Positions 60,246 to 64,000 of a DNA stretch of 64,000 nt are shown in pieces. The notes below the pieces were generated by a model. That model saw only the letters and a list, made by a program, of their open reading frames with translations, was not told the DNA's origin and made no database searches. The position numbers and the translations under genes are program-made. The stretch covers positions 1 to 64,000 of the forward strand of contig NZ_JANAVP010000010.1 in NCBI RefSeq assembly GCF_024213665.1, written 5' to 3'. Positions within the stretch are counted from its first letter, which is position 1. Every line of letters begins with the position of its first letter. Origin of the DNA: Streptomyces sp. A3M-1-3. GTDB lineage: Bacteria > Actinomycetota > Actinomycetes > Streptomycetales > Streptomycetaceae.

Positions 60246-60788
60246 ATGCAGTTTGGCCGCACCTATGAGGAATTCACGGTCGGCGACGTCTATCGGCACT
60301 GGCCCGGGAAGACGGTCACCGAGTACGACGACCACCTCTTCTGTCTGCTCACCATGAACCACCACCCGCTGCACATGGACAGCAACTACGCCGAGAAGAC
60401 CACCGACTTCGGCCAGAACGTCGTCGTCGGCAACTACATCTACTCGCTGCTGCTGGGCATGTCGGTCCCGGACGTCTCCGGGAAGGCCATCGCCAACCTG
60501 GAGATCGAGTCGCTGAAGCACGTGGCGCCGACCTTCCACGGCGACACGATCTACGGCGAGACGACCGTCCTCGACAAGACCCCGTCGAAGTCGAAGAACG
60601 ACCGCGGGATCGTCTACGTCGAGACCAAGGGCTACAAGCAGGACGGCACCCTCGTCTGCGTGTTCCGGCGCAAGGTGATGGTCCCGACCGAGACGTACAT
60701 CAAGGAGCGCGGCTGGGGGCACCTCCCGGGCGGTAGCCCAGGGGGAGAGCAGCCCGGCCGCCCGGAGCTCAAGAGCCAGGAGAAGTAG
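60246..60788 (+). CDS. MaoC-type dehydratase (probable mesaconyl-CoA hydratase)
   Basis: The 180-residue protein is a single-domain hotdog-fold MaoC-like hydratase. The active-site Asp/His are in HHPLHMDSNYAEKT, and GNYIYSLLLGMSVPD is a conserved helix. In the ethylmalonyl-CoA pathway this step hydrates mesaconyl-CoA to beta-methylmalyl-CoA. Proteobacterial mesaconyl-CoA hydratases are about twice as long and have two hotdog domains, so this is a shorter version that probably works as a dimer. It is 79 bases after the lyase gene. The last 30 residues (GGSPGGEQPGRPELKSQEK) look disordered. Confidence 0.85.
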   Translation: MQFGRTYEEFTVGDVYRHWPGKTVTEYDDHLFCLLTMNHHPLHMDSNYAEKTTDFGQNVVVGNYIYSLLLGMSVPDVSGKAIANLEIESLKHVAPTFHGDTIYGETTVLDKTPSKSKNDRGIVYVETKGYKQDGTLVCVFRRKVMVPTETYIKERGWGHLPGGSPGGEQPGRPELKSQEK

Positions 60789-60790
60789 CC

Positions 60791-61996
60791 ATGAGCCGAC
60801 TCGCCCAGACCCCCGGGCTGACCGACATCCAGCAGGAAATCCTGGCCACCGTCCGGGACTTCGTCGACAAGGAGATCATTCCGGTCGCGACCGAGCTGGA
60901 GCACCGCGACGAGTACCCGACGCAGATCGTCGAAGGCCTCAAGGAACTCGGCCTGTTCGGGCTGATGATCCCGGAGGAGTACGGGGGTCTGGGCGAGTCG
61001 CTGCTCACGTACGCGCTGTGCGTCGAGGAGATAGCGCGGGGCTGGATGTCCGTCTCGGGCATCATCAACACCCACTTCATCGTGGCGTACATGCTCAAGC
61101 AGCACGGCACCCAGGAGCAGAAGGACACCTTCCTGCCGCGGATGGCGCTGGGCGAGGTGCGCGGCGCGTTCTCGATGTCCGAGCCGGCCCTTGGCTCCGA
61201 TGTGTCGGCCATCACGTCGAAGGGCGTGAAGGACGGCGAGGAGTACGTGCTGACCGGTCAGAAGATGTGGCTGACGAACGGCGGCACGTCGAATCTGGTG
61301 GCGGTGCTGTGCCGGAGTGACGAAGGACACCCTGAGGGCACGGCCCCGCACAAGTCGATGACGACCTTCCTCGTCGAGAAGGAGCCGGGCTTCGGTGAGG
61401 TCCGTCCGGGCCTGACCATCCCCGGGAAGATCGACAAGATGGGTTACAAGGGTGTCGACACCACGGAACTCATCATGGACGGACTGCGCATTCCGGCCAA
61501 TCGTGTACTCGGCGGCGCGACGGGCCGAGGGTTTTACCAAATGATGGACGGCGTCGAAGTCGGCCGCGTGAATGTGGCGGCGCGTGGCTGCGGTGTCGCT
61601 CAGCGTGCGTTCGAGCTGGGCGTTTCGTACGCCCAGCAGCGTCAGACCTTCGGAAAGCCGATCGCTCAGCACCAGGCGATCCAGTTCAAACTGGCCGAGA
61701 TGGCTACCAAGGTCGAGGCCGCCCATGCGATGATGGTGAACGCAGCACGCAAAAAGGACTCCGGACAACGAAACGACCTCGAAGCGGGGATGGCGAAGTA
61801 CCTCGCCTCCGAATACTGCAAAGAGGTCGTCGAGGACGCGTTCCGCATTCACGGCGGATACGGGTTCTCGAAGGAGTACGAGATCGAGCGCCTCTACCGG
61901 GAGGCCCCGATGCTGCTGATCGGCGAAGGTACCGCCGAGATCCAGAAAATGATCATTGGGCGGCGGCTGCTCGAGGAGTACCGGTTCCAGGGCTGA
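60791..61996 (+). CDS. Acyl-CoA dehydrogenase (probable methylsuccinyl-CoA dehydrogenase)
   Basis: The 401-residue FAD enzyme has the acyl-CoA dehydrogenase architecture: the N-terminal helical domain FGLMIPEEYGGLGESL, the middle strand domain FSMSEPALGSDVSAI and WLTNGGTSNLVAV, and the C-terminal helical domain with IHGGYGFSKEYEIERLYREA and LIGEGTAEIQKMIIG. Position in the cluster suggests oxidation of methylsuccinyl-CoA to mesaconyl-CoA. The proteobacterial enzyme is longer (about 550 residues), so this is the short actinobacterial form and its specificity is inferred from context. Start ATG 60791 lies two bases after the MaoC stop. Confidence 0.88.
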   Translation: MSRLAQTPGLTDIQQEILATVRDFVDKEIIPVATELEHRDEYPTQIVEGLKELGLFGLMIPEEYGGLGESLLTYALCVEEIARGWMSVSGIINTHFIVAYMLKQHGTQEQKDTFLPRMALGEVRGAFSMSEPALGSDVSAITSKGVKDGEEYVLTGQKMWLTNGGTSNLVAVLCRSDEGHPEGTAPHKSMTTFLVEKEPGFGEVRPGLTIPGKIDKMGYKGVDTTELIMDGLRIPANRVLGGATGRGFYQMMDGVEVGRVNVAARGCGVAQRAFELGVSYAQQRQTFGKPIAQHQAIQFKLAEMATKVEAAHAMMVNAARKKDSGQRNDLEAGMAKYLASEYCKEVVEDAFRIHGGYGFSKEYEIERLYREAPMLLIGEGTAEIQKMIIGRRLLEEYRFQG

Positions 61997-62164
61997 AAGA
62001 CCTCTTTGTGGGGATTTAACCGCGACGATGTCACGCCCTGTCATCGGCTTCAGGCCGCCGACTCGGCTTCTGGCTTGCCCAGTTGTTGCACTCAACCGAT
62101 AGCATCGCCGGAAAGCCGCCGTCCCCCGTTGCCTGCGCGGCATCATCCGCTACGAAGGTCATCC

Positions 62165-62812
62165 ATGCCCCACAGCCAAACCTCTGCACCACGCGGCCGC
62201 GTCCGCCTCGCGCGCGGAGCATCGCCGTGGCTTCTGCCGACCGTCGCCACCGCGGCGCTCAGCCTCGCCCGGGCTCGTAAGTCCGGGCGATGGGCTGCCG
62301 TCGCCGTGCCCACCACCGCTCTGGCGGCGGGCATGCTGTGGTTCTTCCGCGACCCCGAGCGCGAGATCACCCAGGGCCGGGTCATCTCGCCGGCCGACGG
62401 TGTGGTGCAGAGCATCATGCCGTGGAAGGACGGACGTACCCGCGTCGCGATCTTCATGAGCCCGCTCAACGTGCACGTCAACCGGGCGCCCCTCGCGGGC
62501 ACCGTGACGTCCGTCGAGCACATCCCCGGCGGGTTCGTCCCCGCGTTCAACAAGGAGAGCGAGAACAACGAGCGCGTTGTCTGGCACTTCGACACCGAGC
62601 TCGGCGACATCGAGATGGTGCAGATCGCGGGTGCTGTCGCCCGGCGCATCGTCCCGTACCTCCCGCAGGGCACCAAGGTGGAGCAGGGCGAGCGCATCGG
62701 TCTGATCCGCTTCGGCTCGCGGGTCGACATCTACCTTCCGGAAGGTGTCGATGTCGCGGTCGAGGTCGGCCAGACCACCACCGCGGGGGTGACTCGAATT
62801 GACCGTGATTGA
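62165..62812 (+). CDS. psd: Phosphatidylserine decarboxylase
   Basis: The 215-residue proenzyme converts phosphatidylserine to phosphatidylethanolamine at the cytoplasmic membrane. The N-terminal hydrophobic segment is around residues 20-62. WFFRDPEREI, VISPADGVVQSI, FMSPLNVHVNRAPL and VQIAGAVARRIVPY are typical. The self-cleavage site that makes the pyruvoyl prosthetic group is in RFGSRVDIYLP (Gly-Ser). The short length fits PSD-A type enzymes. ATG 62165 is chosen; the stop overlaps the pssA start by 14 bases. The pair follows the ethylmalonyl-CoA genes after 168 bases. Confidence 0.92.
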   Translation: MPHSQTSAPRGRVRLARGASPWLLPTVATAALSLARARKSGRWAAVAVPTTALAAGMLWFFRDPEREITQGRVISPADGVVQSIMPWKDGRTRVAIFMSPLNVHVNRAPLAGTVTSVEHIPGGFVPAFNKESENNERVVWHFDTELGDIEMVQIAGAVARRIVPYLPQGTKVEQGERIGLIRFGSRVDIYLPEGVDVAVEVGQTTTAGVTRIDRD

Positions 62813-63656
62813 TCCGGAGACTCAGGCCGGCTGGGTGCCGGAGGCGGTCGAGGACGAGGACGAAGCCGAGGACATGCCGCTGTCACTGCGGCTGTCGATA
62901 GCGGACACCCTCACGCTCGGTAACGCCACATGCGGATTCATGGCGGTGTACTTCACCACCACCGGGATCCTCATCCCGCACCTCACGGGCAGCGAGGAGA
63001 CCGGCATGGCGCGGCACAGCGCCGCGACCGCCGTGATCCTGATGCTGCTCGCGGCGATCTTCGACCTGTGCGACGGGCTGGTCGCGCGCAAGCTGCGCAG
63101 CTCGCCGATGGGCGCGGAGCTGGACAACCTCTCCGACCTGATCAGCTTCGGCCTCGCCCCGGCGTACTTCGTGCTCGTGTACGGCATGGTCGCCGACGAC
63201 GCGCACCAGCGGGTGTCGGCGCTGGCTGCGATCGTGGTGCTGCTGGCGGTGGTGCTGCGGCTTGCGAGATTCTCGTGCGTGACGATGAAGGACGGCATGT
63301 TCCAGGGCATGCCGAGCCCCTTCGGCGCGCTCACGGTCGTCTCGATCGTGCTGCTCGAGCTCCCCTTCGTGCCGACGCTGCTCGCGATCATCGGAGTGGC
63401 CTGGCTGATGGTGAGCCGGGTCGAGTACCCGAAGCCGCGGGGCATCCTCGCGGTCGCGATGCTCAGCTGGATAGTCGGCGCGATGGGGCTGCTGGCGGCG
63501 TGGGCGTTCGACGCGCCGGGCGGCCAGTTCCTGCTCCAGACCGGCTGCGCGCTGCAGGTGGTCATGGGCGCGGTGATCCCGCTCTTCGCGACCACGCGAC
63601 GGGTGAACACGTTCCGCCACAACCGCCGCGAGGCGCGGGCAGCTGAGCTGCCTTGA
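62799..63656 (+). CDS. pssA: CDP-diacylglycerol-serine O-phosphatidyltransferase
   Basis: The 285-residue membrane enzyme makes phosphatidylserine from CDP-diacylglycerol and serine. The CDP-alcohol phosphatidyltransferase signature DG-x2-AR-x8-G-x3-D-x3-D is fully present in LCDGLVARKLRSSPMGAELD followed by NLSD. About seven to eight membrane helices follow an acidic N-terminus (EAVEDEDEAEDM). The start is TTG 62799 or GTG 62805; both overlap the psd end, and no strong RBS decides. It ends at a 24-bp hairpin and is the last gene of the psd-pssA operon. Confidence 0.92.
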   Translation: MTVIDPETQAGWVPEAVEDEDEAEDMPLSLRLSIADTLTLGNATCGFMAVYFTTTGILIPHLTGSEETGMARHSAATAVILMLLAAIFDLCDGLVARKLRSSPMGAELDNLSDLISFGLAPAYFVLVYGMVADDAHQRVSALAAIVVLLAVVLRLARFSCVTMKDGMFQGMPSPFGALTVVSIVLLELPFVPTLLAIIGVAWLMVSRVEYPKPRGILAVAMLSWIVGAMGLLAAWAFDAPGGQFLLQTGCALQVVMGAVIPLFATTRRVNTFRHNRREARAAELP

Positions 63657-63664
63657 CCCGGTAC

Positions 63665-63715
63665 GGAAACGGTGCGGGCCCCGAGTGCGATGCACTCGGG
63701 GCCCGCACCGTTTCC
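63665..63715 (+). terminator. Long terminator hairpin after pssA
   Basis: A perfect 24-bp stem pairs 63665-63688 with 63692-63715 (GGAAACGGTGCG... with ...CGCACCGTTTCC) around a three-base loop. It starts eight bases after the pssA stop. Such long perfect stems without U-tract are typical of Streptomyces operon ends. Confidence 0.9.
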
Positions 63716-63932
63716 GGGGGCGGACGGGGTACCCCCGATCGGCGGCAGGTGCTCCGCGCAGCCGCAGACCGGGGCCGCCTCGTTGCGCGGAGCTGCCGCA
63801 CCCCTGCCGCGGGCCGGCCCAAGCCGCGCGAAGCTGACGCAGCCCTGCCGGGGCCCGACGCAAGCGGCGCGGCGCAGCCGCACCCTTGCCCGGGGGCCGC
63901 TCGCGGTGCGGGTTTGCCGGGCGGCGTTTGCG

Positions 63933-64000
63933 TTAGCCGGCTGGGGTGAAGTTTTCGGCCGCGGGCGAGACCTTGGCGCTCTGGACCACCTTCAGGCCGC
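63933..64000 (-). CDS. C-terminal end of an unidentified protein (partial)
   Basis: The leftward frame ending at TAA (63933-63935) reads GLKVVQSAKVSPAAENFTPA followed by G. The gene continues beyond the window edge, so only 21 residues are visible. The sequence has protein-like composition rather than the Arg/Pro pattern of shadow frames, and it faces pssA with a terminator between them. The family cannot be told from this piece. The 217 bases between it and the pssA terminator contain no recognised feature. Confidence 0.5.
   Translation of the reverse strand, partial: GLKVVQSAKVSPAAENFTPAG

Noticed and set aside
63653..63949. Rightward 98-residue frame after pssA
   Set aside because: It starts inside the terminator hairpin region and reads as Arg/Gly/Ala-rich shadow sequence.
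1..64000. CRISPR arrays, tRNA or rRNA genes, insertion sequences
   Set aside because: No regularly spaced identical repeats with spacers, no cloverleaf or rRNA signatures and no transposase motifs were found on reading; the repeats found are short tandem or coding repeats.

Overview
The window is high-GC actinobacterial DNA and almost certainly Streptomyces or a very close relative. It carries an HrdB-type principal sigma factor, an XRE-DUF5753/DUF6879 regulatory module, PP2C/SpoIIE phosphatases, a Tat-exported oxidoreductase, and a complete ethylmalonyl-CoA cluster (hbd, TetR, ccr, ecm, citE-like lyase, MaoC, acyl-CoA dehydrogenase, psd, pssA) in the order I recall from Streptomyces coelicolor. 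No rRNA, tRNA, CRISPR array or insertion sequence was recognised.

Layout. 0-8 kb: remnants of a DUF1266 gene and a methyltransferase gene, pterin dehydratase, a Tat FAD enzyme, a DoxX/membrane/DUF2867 set facing a TetR gene across a double palindrome, and the sigma factor with a strong terminator. 7.8-10.5 kb: XRE-DUF5753 regulator, DUF6879 and small proteins around a TTTGCATGCAAA palindrome. 10.5-14.1 kb: quinol:fumarate reductase operon frdABCD led by a small Cys-rich protein. 14-22.4 kb: SixA phosphatase, SRPBCC protein, a membrane phosphodiesterase, two metallo-beta-lactamase-fold proteins, DedA, and an aminotransferase-fold protein that lacks the PLP lysine. 22.5-31.7 kb: a stress-type island (sigma-B-like fragment, DUF3618, holin-like membrane proteins, DUF2795, CBS, TIGR03086, PAP2-diacylglycerol kinase, NDH-2/transketolase) with two sigma-B-like promoters. 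31.8-36 kb: methyltransferase, a broken VOC gene, an arginase/DUF5107 chimera and a PP2C phosphatase. 36-42 kb: a four-peptidase operon (M55, M20, S9, S66) and a methyltransferase. 42-48 kb: a large PAS-GAF-PP2C-ATPase protein, an MFS exporter with three carboxypeptidase-regulatory-like repeats, and an SRPBCC protein. 48-52.4 kb: a LexA-boxed radical SAM gene with its core deleted, a secreted TAP-like hydrolase, a broken RidA, MazG-like, a ugd 3' fragment and a HEAT protein. 52.4-63.7 kb: the ethylmalonyl-CoA cluster followed by phosphatidylethanolamine synthesis genes.

The most striking feature is how many genes are broken. About ten to twelve coding regions are disrupted. Several are not single-base errors but deletions that either remove the middle of a gene (CBS, radical SAM, RidA) or join the 5' part of one gene to the 3' part of another on the same strand (sigma/ANTAR, arginase/DUF5107, HEAT/ugd). 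This suggests a lineage with deletion-driven gene loss, although assembly error must be excluded. By contrast the ethylmalonyl-CoA, frd and peptidase operons are intact.

All family assignments come from reading the translations. No database search was run. Statements that a gene is short, split or missing a segment rest on remembered family sequences.
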